Of a stretch of 20,780 bases of DNA, positions 7,667-14,552 are shown one piece after another. The position numbers were made by a program, and so were the translations under genes. The notes under the pieces are model-generated. The model was not told the origin of the DNA, searched no databases, and worked only from the letters and a program-made list of their open reading frames with translations. The stretch's first letter is position 1; every line of letters starts with the position of its first letter. The DNA comes from WTXA01 sp041741995. GTDB taxonomy: Bacteria; Bacillota; TC1. The stretch is from positions 1 through 20,780 of the forward strand of contig JBGSJN010000055.1 in NCBI GenBank assembly GCA_041741995.1. Reading direction: 5' to 3'.

Positions 7667-8358
7667 AATGATATTACAATATGTCTGTGACCTTCTTCGC
7701 CTTCGCTGGTTGTAACAATACTGTTATCTTTTTGCAAAGCCATATGGATAATTTTTCGTTCCAGTGGATTCATTGGTTCTAAACTTACTGGCTTTCCTTC
7801 TTCCTTTACTTGTCTTGCAAGCTTATTAGCCAGGTTTGTCAGTGTTCTTTCCCTTTGGATTCTGAAATCTTCAATATCGATAAGGAATTTAAGATTTGTA
7901 TCATAATTTCTATTAGCTACAATATTGACTATATATTGGATTGCATAGAGTGTTTCTCCTCTTTTTCCAATTAACTTGCCTGCATTTTTGCCTTTAAGAT
8001 TTATGATAACAAAGTTTTCTTCTTCTCTGATAAAGTATTCCACTTGGTAGCCAAGGGTAATTATCATTTCTTCTAGAAAGGCTGTAGCCTTCTCAATTTT
8101 CTTTTTCTTTTCAGGACTATCATCTGGTTCTAAAACTGTTTTTTCTAGAACCGGACTTGTTCCAACTACATCTTCAATGATGGATTCAATAGGTGTTTCC
8201 TTAAGGGAAACTTGAATCTTTGCATCCTTTTGACCTATGCCCAAAATACCTCTGCTTGGTTGTTGGATGACTATTATTTCTAATTCATCCTTGCTTACTC
8301 CGAGGGAATTCAAGGCGTTTTCTATTGCTTCCTCTACAGTTTTACCTTTAAAGTTCAT
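7651..8358 (-). CDS. jag: Jag (KhpB/EloR) RNA-binding protein, Jag-N + KH + R3H domains
   Basis: This is a cytoplasmic RNA-binding protein that partners with KhpA and is linked to cell elongation and division control in Firmicutes. The 235 residues show an N-terminal Jag domain (about 1-52, GKTVEEAIENAL and SRGILGIGQKDAKI) and a charged linker (about 55-90). A KH domain follows with LIGKRGETLYAIQ (about 130-142), then a C-terminal R3H domain with MNPLERKIIHMAL and EGEEGHRHIVI. It follows yidC at a 20-base gap, the usual order. The last codons form the 5' arm of an intrinsic terminator. The start is the ATG at 8358. Confidence 0.94.
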   Translation of the reverse strand: MNFKGKTVEEAIENALNSLGVSKDELEIIVIQQPSRGILGIGQKDAKIQVSLKETPIESIIEDVVGTSPVLEKTVLEPDDSPEKKKKIEKATAFLEEMIITLGYQVEYFIREEENFVIINLKGKNAGKLIGKRGETLYAIQYIVNIVANRNYDTNLKFLIDIEDFRIQRERTLTNLANKLARQVKEEGKPVSLEPMNPLERKIIHMALQKDNSIVTTSEGEEGHRHIVISLKAQD

Positions 8359-8378
8359 TTAATTCACCTAGATTCCTT

Positions 8379-9038
8379 TTATTTTTTCATAGCGTTGATT
8401 TCATCAACATGCTTTCTTAAAAATACTTTTTTTATTAGTAGTTGTTCTACTATACCTATCAAACTGAATGAAAACCAATATATTCCTAAAGCTACAGGAT
8501 AAGTATATGCCAAGTAACCAATGAATACTGAAAGACCCATTGTAATATATAGCATTGATTTAGGTTGGTTGGTGTTCATGGTCTTAGAGTTTATGTACAT
8601 TGACAATATTTGCATCAAGGCAACTAGTATTGCAATTTCCAAATGGCCTTTTTCTGAAATATCGCTTATCCATAGGAAACTGGCTCCCAGGTCTTTAAAA
8701 TAATTTTGCAATAAGTTAAAGATGGCGATGATTACAGGCCAAGTCAAGAAGATTGGTACTAGACTCATCAAAGGAGAGAACATAGACAGATTGTGTTCTG
8801 CATATAGTTCAGTTATTTTCTTTGATTGTTTTTCCATATCATTTTTGTACTTCTCACGTATCTCGTTAAGTAGTGGTGTAATCTTTTGGGTTTTTAAAAT
8901 TGATCTTTGGCTGTAAAGTGTCAATGGAAATAGAACTAACTTAATTGTTAGTATCACCATGAATATGGCCAAGCCATAGCTGCCAAAGAAATCGTGAAAA
9001 AACTCAAGTAGTTTAATTAGTATCTCGGTTATATTCAC
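8379..9038 (-). CDS. yidC: Membrane protein insertase YidC (Oxa1 family)
   Basis: YidC inserts and folds membrane proteins alone or with SecYEG. At 219 residues it is of the short Gram-positive type. It has a first membrane segment at about 22-44, a cytoplasmic charged hairpin (about 45-85), and further hydrophobic segments near 95-113, 134-147, 161-180 and 186-203. There is no lipobox cysteine at the N-terminus, unlike SpoIIIJ of Bacillus. The groove position usually held by arginine in TILVRLxLxPL-type sequences appears as lysine (about K33, TIKLVLFPL), a conservative change. The start is a GTG at 9038 with AAGGAGGT six bases upstream, inside the end of rnpA (26-base overlap). No yidD lies between them. 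Confidence 0.93.
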   Translation of the reverse strand: MNITEILIKLLEFFHDFFGSYGLAIFMVILTIKLVLFPLTLYSQRSILKTQKITPLLNEIREKYKNDMEKQSKKITELYAEHNLSMFSPLMSLVPIFLTWPVIIAIFNLLQNYFKDLGASFLWISDISEKGHLEIAILVALMQILSMYINSKTMNTNQPKSMLYITMGLSVFIGYLAYTYPVALGIYWFSFSLIGIVEQLLIKKVFLRKHVDEINAMKK

Positions 9039-9384
9039 CGTCGACCTCCTTCAGAACAATAAAATCGCTTTTTTCCAATGTTGTCAGAATATCTTCTTTT
9101 AATTCCTGGTAGCTAGCATCCTTGATATAGGGACTAGCGACTATAACATACTTATTAAGTTTCATACCAGGAAGTAAGTCTTTGAATATCTCGTGTAATC
9201 TTCTCTTATAGAGATTTCTGATAACAGCATTGCCTACCTTTTTAGAAAGAGAAAAGCCGATTTTCATTTCTTTACTGCCTCTTAGGGCATAGATTATAAA
9301 ATAGCGGCCTTTTAATTTAAATCCCTTTCTGTATATATAGGTAAACTCTTTGTTCCTTTTTAAACGTAGCCTTTTTTTAAGCAT
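9013..9384 (-). CDS. rnpA: Ribonuclease P protein component RnpA
   Basis: RnpA is the protein subunit of RNase P, which matures the 5' ends of tRNAs together with the RNA subunit. The 123 residues show the N-terminal LKRNKEF motif and the RNR-type motif KKVGNAVIRNLYKRRLHE. The ATG at 9384 lies one base after the rpmH stop (TAATATG). No clear ribosome binding site is present, so translation is probably coupled to rpmH. Length and position are normal. Confidence 0.95.
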   Translation of the reverse strand: MLKKRLRLKRNKEFTYIYRKGFKLKGRYFIIYALRGSKEMKIGFSLSKKVGNAVIRNLYKRRLHEIFKDLLPGMKLNKYVIVASPYIKDASYQELKEDILTTLEKSDFIVLKEVDGEYNRDTN

Positions 9385-9385
9385 A

Positions 9386-9523
9386 TTAAGATACTGTTAG
9401 TACTTTTCTGCCTTTTGCTCTTCTTCTTCTGATTACGTTTTTGCCTCCAGCAGAGCTCATTCTAATTAGAAATCCACTTGTTTTTCTCTGCTTGCTTCTG
9501 TTTGGTTGAAATGTTCTTTTCAT
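9386..9523 (-). CDS. rpmH: 50S ribosomal protein L34
   Basis: Translating the minus strand from the ATG at 9523-9521 gives a 45-residue, very basic protein. It begins MKRTFQPNRSK, has GFLIRMSSAGG in the middle and ends RRRRAKGRKVLTVS, the signature of L34 (usual length 44-46). AAGGAGG lies ten bases upstream. It is the first gene of the leftward operon, driven by the promoter at 9611-9640. Confidence 0.97.
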   Translation of the reverse strand: MKRTFQPNRSKQRKTSGFLIRMSSAGGKNVIRRRRAKGRKVLTVS

Positions 9524-9558
9524 TTGTTTTTAGCCTCCTTAAGCTGTTTAAATAATAA

Positions 9559-9580
9559 ATGAACTGTTTTGCCAGTTCAT
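9559..9580. repeat. 8-bp inverted repeat in the rpmH leader
   Basis: ATGAACTG and CAGTTCAT flank a 6-base spacer and can pair perfectly. The element lies in the 5' untranslated leader of rpmH, about 35 bases before the start codon. It is not followed by a convincing T-run on either strand, so I do not call it a terminator. It may be a leader hairpin affecting mRNA stability or rpmH translation. Confidence 0.45.
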
Positions 9581-9610
9581 ATAATTACATATGTGTGCAT
9601 ACTCTCATCA

Positions 9611-9640
9611 ATTATATAAAAATTGTACCTTTTATGTCAA
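9611..9640 (-). promoter_or_regulatory. Sigma-A-type promoter of the rpmH operon
   Basis: On the minus strand TTGACA (9640-9635) and TATAAT (9616-9611) are separated by 18 bases. Both hexamers match the consensus fully. It lies about 85-115 bases upstream of rpmH and diverges from the promoter at 9668-9696. Confidence 0.85.
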
Positions 9641-9667
9641 GGAAAATAGCCGGTATTAGCAAAAGTT

Positions 9668-9696
9668 TTGCAAAATATTTTCAATGATGCTATAAT
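9668..9696 (+). promoter_or_regulatory. Sigma-A-type promoter of the 3D-domain gene
   Basis: TTGCAA (9668-9673) and TATAAT (9691-9696) are spaced exactly 17 bases, with TG one base before the -10 (extended -10). It lies about 45 bases upstream of the coding start. Its -35 lies 27 bp from the -35 of the divergent rpmH promoter. Confidence 0.85.
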
Positions 9697-9740
9697 GATG
9701 AAGTTCATATAAATTAAATAAAAATGGAGGACTTTACCCT

Positions 9741-10445
9741 ATGTTACGCAAACGAACTTTTCGTTTGGCGAGTAAGAATAGTAAATTGAGAAAATTAATC
9801 TTATTTACTGTTTTGTTTGGAGCAATGTCGTTGGTAGGTGCAGTATCCTATACAGGAGCATCAGAAGCCAATCAAAAGTATATCGAAGCTGAAAATAATA
9901 AGCTTAGAATACTAGAAGAACAATTTAATATAGCAAAGAATCAAGAAGAAATAGAAAAAATGGAAGATTTAAAAGCCAAGGAAGCAGCCGAAAGAGCAGT
10001 GGAACAGGCTAAAATTGCTAAAGAAAAGGCAGCAGCAGAAGCAGCTCAGTTAGCAATAACTAAAGCAGAAGAGAACATATTGGTTAGTAAAGTAACCATG
10101 GTTCCGACAAAGTCTCCAACTAGTACGCCAACAAAAACAACTACAAGTACACCAACGCCGACACCAACTAATCCTGAACCAAGTAATATGAAGTATCTAG
10201 GAGCTTTAAGCAGTACAGCTTATACTCACACAGGAAACAACATGGCAAGTGGTGAAAAACCTTATGAAGGTGCTGTTGCATGCAACTTAGTTCCTCTAGG
10301 AACTAAAATCTACATTGAAGGTTATGGCTATTTTGTAGTCAAGGATAGAATAGGGCATGGAAGCCAATTGGATATATTCATGGATACTTATGATGAGTGT
10401 ATACAATTTGGTAGAAGAACTTTAAAAGTGTATGTAGTTAATTAG
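9741..10445 (+). CDS. 3D-domain (YuiC/Sps-like) cell-wall lytic transglycosylase-type protein
   Basis: This is a predicted secreted or membrane-anchored peptidoglycan enzyme. The 234 residues have a basic N-terminus, one hydrophobic segment (about 19-37), and a charged helical region rich in Glu, Lys and Ala that probably forms a coiled coil (about 44-112). A Thr/Pro/Ser-rich linker (about 121-148) follows, then a C-terminal 3D domain (about 152-234). In that domain TAYTHTG, NMASGEKPYEGAVACN, VPLGTKIYIEGYG and the three aspartates D202, D211 and D215 fit the double-psi barrel of MltA, YabE/RpfB and YuiC. There are no G5 or DUF348 repeats, so it resembles YuiC more than RpfB. The ATG follows GGAGG at ten bases. 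It is single-gene, with its own promoter and terminator. The exact cleavage reaction is inferred from the family. Confidence 0.88.
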   Translation: MLRKRTFRLASKNSKLRKLILFTVLFGAMSLVGAVSYTGASEANQKYIEAENNKLRILEEQFNIAKNQEEIEKMEDLKAKEAAERAVEQAKIAKEKAAAEAAQLAITKAEENILVSKVTMVPTKSPTSTPTKTTTSTPTPTPTNPEPSNMKYLGALSSTAYTHTGNNMASGEKPYEGAVACNLVPLGTKIYIEGYGYFVVKDRIGHGSQLDIFMDTYDECIQFGRRTLKVYVVN

Positions 10446-10485
10446 TTAAGAGTATTAAAAATAGAATAAAACTAAAACAAATGTT

Positions 10486-10521
10486 AAGAAGCAGGTTTGT
10501 TAAACTTGCTTCTTTTGTTTT
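10486..10521 (+). terminator. Intrinsic terminator after the 3D-domain gene
   Basis: AAGAAGCAGGTTT and AAACTTGCTTCTT form a 13-bp stem with one G-U pair and a 3-base loop, followed by TTGTTTTG. It lies about 40 bases after the stop codon at 10445. Confidence 0.88.
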
Positions 10522-10531
10522 GATTTATATA

Positions 10532-10559
10532 ATTTCCTACTATATATATAGTAGGAAAT
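10532..10559. repeat. Perfect 28-bp palindrome with a central TA tract
   Basis: ATTTCCTAC, ten bases of alternating TA, and GTAGGAAAT form a perfect dyad with no mismatch. It lies 11 bp upstream of the -35 of the following gene's promoter and 11 bp after the preceding terminator's T-tract. It has no T-run after it, so it is better read as a protein-binding operator or a cruciform-forming element than as a terminator. No regulator gene is adjacent that obviously owns it. Confidence 0.6.
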
Positions 10560-10569
10560 GTTAGCTATA

Positions 10570-10599
10570 TTGTTTTTCTAGAACTGCATATTGTATAAT
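10570..10599 (+). promoter_or_regulatory. Likely promoter of the flavoprotein gene
   Basis: TTGTTT (10570-10575) and a perfect TATAAT (10594-10599) are separated by 18 bases, upstream of the start at 10634. The -35 is imperfect. The 28-bp palindrome ends 11 bp before it. Confidence 0.6.
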
Positions 10600-10633
10600 A
10601 TAGATAAAATAAATATAAATGTCTGGAGTAAAA

Positions 10634-11704
10634 ATGAATAAAGATAATATATATGATATCATCGTTATTGGGATGGGCCCAGCAAGTTCTATATTTCTTA
10701 AAGAGTTAACTGAAGGTCATTACAAGACAATTTGCATTGATAAAAAAAACATTAATGGAGGTGGCTTTAATAAACCATGCGGTGGACTTCTTGCACCAGA
10801 TGCTCAAAAAAAACTTGCAGAGTTGAATTTATCCTTACCATTAAGTGTTCTAGTTGATCCACAAATATTTTCAGTTAAAGCAAGAGACTTGAGGATTGAT
10901 CTAGATAGATATTATCAACGTTTCTATATGAATATGGATAGAAGTTTATTTGACAGATGGATTATGGGGAATGCAAATAAAAATGTAGAAATTATAGATA
11001 AAGCTGTTGTGAAAAGTATTGAAAAAAAAGATAATATATTTCATGTTTGTTATATCCTTGATGGAAAAGAGCATATAATATCGGGTAAATATATTGTAGG
11101 TGGAGATGGCTCTAAGTCGTTGGTAAGAAAAACATTTTTTCCTGACAGAACTATTAGAAAGTATGTGTGCATCCAAGAGTGGTATAGGACTGAAGAAAAG
11201 TCGCCTTGTTATATGACAATTTTTGATCAAGAAATTACTGATTCATATGGTTGGTTAAACTATAAGGGAACCTATAAAATTTTTGGAGCAGCATTTCCTA
11301 TATTAAATAGTAAGGTGAGTTTTCAAAAGTTAAAGGACAAAATGATTAGAGAGGGTCATATATTTGGAGAATTAATTGATAGGGAAGTATGTCAGGTCTC
11401 AAGTCCCAGGTCAGTTAAGGAACTATGTTATGGAAATGGTAATATTTTCCTTATAGGTGAGGCTGCTGGATTTGTCAGTCCTAGTTCATTAGAGGGGATA
11501 AGCTATGCTCTGGAAAGTGGTCATTTATTAGCAGAAGTTTTTAATAAGGGTAATGGTTCATATGAATATTATAGAAATTCACTTAAAAATCTACGAAGAA
11601 AGTTATTTGTTAAAATCTTGAAAAACAAGTTGCTTTACACCCCGATAATCAGAAAATGGTTAATGTTATCAAATATATCTACAATAAAAATTAATAAAAG
11701 CTAG
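10634..11704 (+). CDS. FAD-dependent oxidoreductase of the geranylgeranyl-reductase-like family
   Basis: This is a predicted soluble or membrane-peripheral flavoprotein. The N-terminal FAD motif reads IIVIGMGPASS, with serine where the last glycine of GxGxxG is usual, followed by CIDKK at the end of the second strand. Further motifs are KPCGGLLAPDA, a GGDGSKSLVRK segment, a YGWLNYKG...FGAAFP region resembling the YxWxFP motif of geranylgeranyl reductases, and GEAAGFVSPSSLEGISYALESG, the second FAD contact. The frame opens at an ATG at 10619, but only the ATG at 10634 has a ribosome binding site (GGAG, five bases before), giving 356 residues. The substrate is unknown: isoprenoid double bonds or another lipid-like electron acceptor are possible. 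It stands alone between two terminators. Confidence 0.78.
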   Translation: MNKDNIYDIIVIGMGPASSIFLKELTEGHYKTICIDKKNINGGGFNKPCGGLLAPDAQKKLAELNLSLPLSVLVDPQIFSVKARDLRIDLDRYYQRFYMNMDRSLFDRWIMGNANKNVEIIDKAVVKSIEKKDNIFHVCYILDGKEHIISGKYIVGGDGSKSLVRKTFFPDRTIRKYVCIQEWYRTEEKSPCYMTIFDQEITDSYGWLNYKGTYKIFGAAFPILNSKVSFQKLKDKMIREGHIFGELIDREVCQVSSPRSVKELCYGNGNIFLIGEAAGFVSPSSLEGISYALESGHLLAEVFNKGNGSYEYYRNSLKNLRRKLFVKILKNKLLYTPIIRKWLMLSNISTIKINKS

Positions 11705-11730
11705 GATCTATTATAGATTCTAGCTTTTTT
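11699..11730 (+). terminator. Intrinsic terminator between converging genes, probably bidirectional
   Basis: AGCTAGGATCTA and TAGATTCTAGCT form a 12-bp stem with one G-U pair and a TTA loop, followed by five more T. The flavoprotein stop codon lies in the 5' arm. On the minus strand the hairpin is followed by TTTTATTAATTTTT, so it probably also ends feoB transcription, which arrives from the right. Confidence 0.88.
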
Positions 11731-11762
11731 GTTTGTAGTGACTATATAGATTTGTTAAATAT

Positions 11763-13754
11763 TTAGAAACCTAGTAATGATCCCAATTGATATACTACCA
11801 ATGAAACCACATAACCAAGTACAGAGGTATATGCTATTACAAAAAACATCCACTTCCAACTATTAGTTTCCTGCTTGATTGTGGCTAGGGTTGCCAGACA
11901 AGGAACATAAATTGCACTCATCAACATAAAAGAGAAACCCTGTAACCTAGTCCACTCACTTGCCAGTATATTTACAAGTCCACCACCATCAGCACCATAA
12001 ATAGTACCAAGAGTAGAAACAACAACCTCCTTGGCGACAATACCAGATATTAGAGCAGTTGCCGCTTCATAGGTACCAAAACCAACAGGGATTAGTATTG
12101 GAGCTATAAAAGATCCGATAATACCAATAATACTATTCTCTGAACCATATTCCACACCTAGTGGAAGAATTGAAAGAGCCCAAACAATAATAACCATAGC
12201 CAAAATTAAAGTACTAGCTCTAGTTAGAAACTCCTTTACCCTTTCCCAGGTATGAATGAAAGTGGCCTTAGCTGTCGGGATACGATATGGAGGCAGCTCC
12301 AAAACAAAAGGTGCGGCACCATCCTTAAAGAAAAATACCCTAAATACTTTTGCCATTAATACTGCTAAAACTATACCCATTATATAAACAAAGAATAAGA
12401 CAGCCCCCCTATTATCAGGGAAAAATGCAGAAATGAAAAGCACATATACAGGAAGTCTGGCGCTACAAGAAATCAAGGGAGTTATCAAGATAGTAGTAAA
12501 CCTATCCGACTTACTTTCTAAGGTTCTGGTGGACATAACAGCAGGAACAGTACAACCAAAACCTGTTATAAGTGGAATAAAAGCCTTTCCTTGTAAGCCG
12601 AAGAACCTCATAAACCTATCCATTAAATAAGCCGCTCTGGCCATATAACCAATATCTTCCAAGAAAGTTAATAATAAAAACATTAAAATAAGATTAGGTA
12701 GAAAGGTTACTATAGTACCAACTCCACTTAAGACACCGTCATTTAAAAATGAGGCTAAAATATCATTACTTACTGATGTTGAAATAATAGAACTAATACC
12801 TGATAATAGTATTTCCAAGAAACTCTTGATGTAGTCTCCAAAAAAGAAGGTTATCTGAAATAGTGCAAACATCACACCAAAAAATATAAAAATACCCAAA
12901 ATAGGATTCAAGACAATTTTATCAACCTTATCAGAAGTTCCAATAGAATTCTCTATAGTTTTTTTCCTAACGAGTACCTTCTTTAATAAGCCTTCAATAA
13001 AGCCATAACGCTTTTCAATGAAAACCATCTCTAGATCATCCTTGAAAATACTATTTAAATGATCAATTTCCTTTTGGATATAATCATCAAGTCCATATGG
13101 TTTCAGTAATGATCTTACTACCTCATCACCTTCAAGAGCTTGTATAGCAAGCATCCTATAGGTATATCCTGCAATAACGACTTTTTTTTCCAAAAACAAA
13201 TCTTCTAGATTTTTCAAATGCTCTTCAAGTTCTCCACCATAAGGTAATCTAAACTCTACTATCTCGTGTTCCTTGTAGTTAACAATAGCATTAATCAAAG
13301 CTTCAGTACCATCTCCCTTTTGTCCTACAAGGGGCACCACAGGTACATTTAGTAAATCTGATAAAACATCCAGCTTTATTTCTTTATACTTTTTTAAAGC
13401 GACATCCATTATATTTAGACCAAGAATTACATTTTGATTCATTTCCAGTAATTGTAGGGTTAAATAGAGATTTCTTTTAAGATTGGAACTATCAAGTATA
13501 TCAACAACTATAGACGGTTTCTTTAAGAGACTATTCTTGGCTACCTTTTCATCGTCAGAATAGGCACTTAAACTATAAATGCCGGGAAGATCTACAATTT
13601 GATAATTTGGATTACCAATAAGAGCTCCTTCTTTCTTTTCTACAGTAACTCCAGGCCAATTACCTACTTTGGCATTAGAACCAGTTAAGATATTGAAAAT
13701 TGTCGTCTTGCCACTGTTTGGATTACCAATAAGAGCGATTTCGTGCCTCAACAT
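11763..13754 (-). CDS. feoB: Ferrous iron transport protein FeoB
   Basis: FeoB is the inner-membrane Fe2+ transporter with an N-terminal GTPase domain. The 663 residues show GNPNSGKT (G1, residues 10-17), GVTVEKKEG (G2 region), DLPGIYS (G3, about 55-61) and NIMD (G4, about 114-117). A helical regulatory region follows to about residue 270, then many membrane segments. The gate motifs GFGCTVPAVMSTRTL and PLISCSARLPVYVLF carry the conserved cysteines. The ATG at 13754 lies one base after the stop of the upstream regulator, with GAGGTG upstream. No separate feoA is present; a FeoA-like domain forms the C-terminus of that regulator. Confidence 0.97.
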   Translation of the reverse strand: MLRHEIALIGNPNSGKTTIFNILTGSNAKVGNWPGVTVEKKEGALIGNPNYQIVDLPGIYSLSAYSDDEKVAKNSLLKKPSIVVDILDSSNLKRNLYLTLQLLEMNQNVILGLNIMDVALKKYKEIKLDVLSDLLNVPVVPLVGQKGDGTEALINAIVNYKEHEIVEFRLPYGGELEEHLKNLEDLFLEKKVVIAGYTYRMLAIQALEGDEVVRSLLKPYGLDDYIQKEIDHLNSIFKDDLEMVFIEKRYGFIEGLLKKVLVRKKTIENSIGTSDKVDKIVLNPILGIFIFFGVMFALFQITFFFGDYIKSFLEILLSGISSIISTSVSNDILASFLNDGVLSGVGTIVTFLPNLILMFLLLTFLEDIGYMARAAYLMDRFMRFFGLQGKAFIPLITGFGCTVPAVMSTRTLESKSDRFTTILITPLISCSARLPVYVLFISAFFPDNRGAVLFFVYIMGIVLAVLMAKVFRVFFFKDGAAPFVLELPPYRIPTAKATFIHTWERVKEFLTRASTLILAMVIIVWALSILPLGVEYGSENSIIGIIGSFIAPILIPVGFGTYEAATALISGIVAKEVVVSTLGTIYGADGGGLVNILASEWTRLQGFSFMLMSAIYVPCLATLATIKQETNSWKWMFFVIAYTSVLGYVVSLVVYQLGSLLGF

Positions 13755-13755
13755 G

Positions 13756-14415
13756 TTACACCTCTTCTATTAATTCAACTATAACATTATCTGCTTCCTT
13801 GATTCTAAGTGATAGATTAAAATCGTTAAGTTTAAAACTTAAAGGATCACCAAATGGTGCAATTCCAATAAGCTCAATAATTTCCCCCTTGATGATACCA
13901 AATTCCATAATACGTTTTTTAATACTTCTTAAACCCTCAATCTTTAAGATTCTAGCTTTTTGACCAACTTTTAATTCACTAAGTCTCTTTTTCTTGACTA
14001 GGTACTCCTCAGCTTCAGTCAGATTGAAGTCACCAATGTTAGCTAAATCCTTTTCAAGATGCCTAACAATAGCCTTGATAGTTTCTTCGCTAATTATATG
14101 TTCAATTGCACATGCATCTTTTTCGGAAGTATCTTCATCAAGACCAAGATGATTCTTCAAGAAGGTCTTTATCAATAAATGAGTGAACATAATACGCTCA
14201 GCTTCAAATAAACCTAGTTTTGTAAGAACTATTGGACCGTATTTATCTTCTTGAACAAGTCCCATTGATATTAGTTTTTTAATTTCCTGATTGGTTCTAG
14301 ATTTGGAAAATTCAAGCTTTAAGGCTATATCTGTAAGCCTTGCCTTGCCCTTTTTTTTTTCCAGTTCATATATAGTTTCTAAAATATCCTGATTATTGAT
14401 ATTTAGTTTTTCCAT
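13756..14415 (-). CDS. DtxR-family metalloregulator with C-terminal FeoA/SH3-like domain
   Basis: This is a predicted iron- or manganese-responsive repressor controlling feoB. Of 219 residues, about 1-65 form a winged helix-turn-helix (RLTDIALKLEFSKSRTNQEIKKL), about 66-125 a DtxR dimerisation and metal-binding domain, and about 145-219 a FeoA/SH3-like domain (ELKVGQKARILKIEG, GEIIELIGIAPFGDPLSFKL, NVIVELIEE). Aligned by eye with DtxR, the site-2 ligands C102, E105 and H106 are present at the same residue numbers, and H79 is kept. E83 appears as lysine and H98 as glutamate, so metal site 1 differs. The TAA stop is one base from the feoB ATG. Start: ATG at 14415 after AGGCGGG. It could also act as an Fe sensor plus FeoA partner for FeoB; DtxR itself has an SH3 domain of this fold, so 'fusion' is not certain. 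Confidence 0.82.
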   Translation of the reverse strand: MEKLNINNQDILETIYELEKKKGKARLTDIALKLEFSKSRTNQEIKKLISMGLVQEDKYGPIVLTKLGLFEAERIMFTHLLIKTFLKNHLGLDEDTSEKDACAIEHIISEETIKAIVRHLEKDLANIGDFNLTEAEEYLVKKKRLSELKVGQKARILKIEGLRSIKKRIMEFGIIKGEIIELIGIAPFGDPLSFKLNDFNLSLRIKEADNVIVELIEEV

Positions 14416-14441
14416 TAAGATACCCGCCTTCTTGTGATTTT

Positions 14442-14499
14442 CTTAAGTTTAACATTTTTAACTTTAATAGGTCAAGTTAATGTTTATAGGTTTTAACTT
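14442..14499. promoter_or_regulatory. Array of TTAACTT half-sites between the regulator-feoB and lipB promoters
   Basis: Four copies of a TTAACTT/AAGTTAA-like half-site alternate in orientation: AAGTTTAA at about 14445, TTAACTT at 14458-14464, AAGTTAA at 14474-14480, and TTAACTT at 14493-14499. The middle pair forms a 7-bp inverted repeat with a 9-base spacer. On the minus strand a TTGACC overlaps the third half-site (14477-14472) and could be the -35 of the regulator promoter, with a weak TTAAAC 17 bases on. These are candidate binding sites for the adjacent DtxR-family protein. The region is AT-rich, so chance similarity remains possible. Confidence 0.45.
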
Positions 14500-14517
14500 T
14501 TATTTGCGCTTTCAATT

Positions 14518-14526
14518 TGCTATAAT
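14518..14526 (+). promoter_or_regulatory. Extended -10 promoter of lipB-lipA
   Basis: TGCTATAAT is a perfect extended -10 element located 27 bases before the lipB ATG. No good -35 is seen; the position is occupied by T-rich sequence next to the last TTAACTT half-site. Confidence 0.6.
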
Positions 14527-14552
14527 AAATTGGATTAGGAAGGTGACATAAG

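Noticed and set aside
9585..9602. TGTGTGCATA as a DnaA box / remnant oriC
   Set aside because: At best two mismatches to TGTGGATAA and only one copy; no cluster or AT-unwinding layout.
9741..10445. RpfB-type resuscitation factor
   Set aside because: Only the 3D domain is present; no G5 or DUF348 repeats, so a YuiC-like call fits better.
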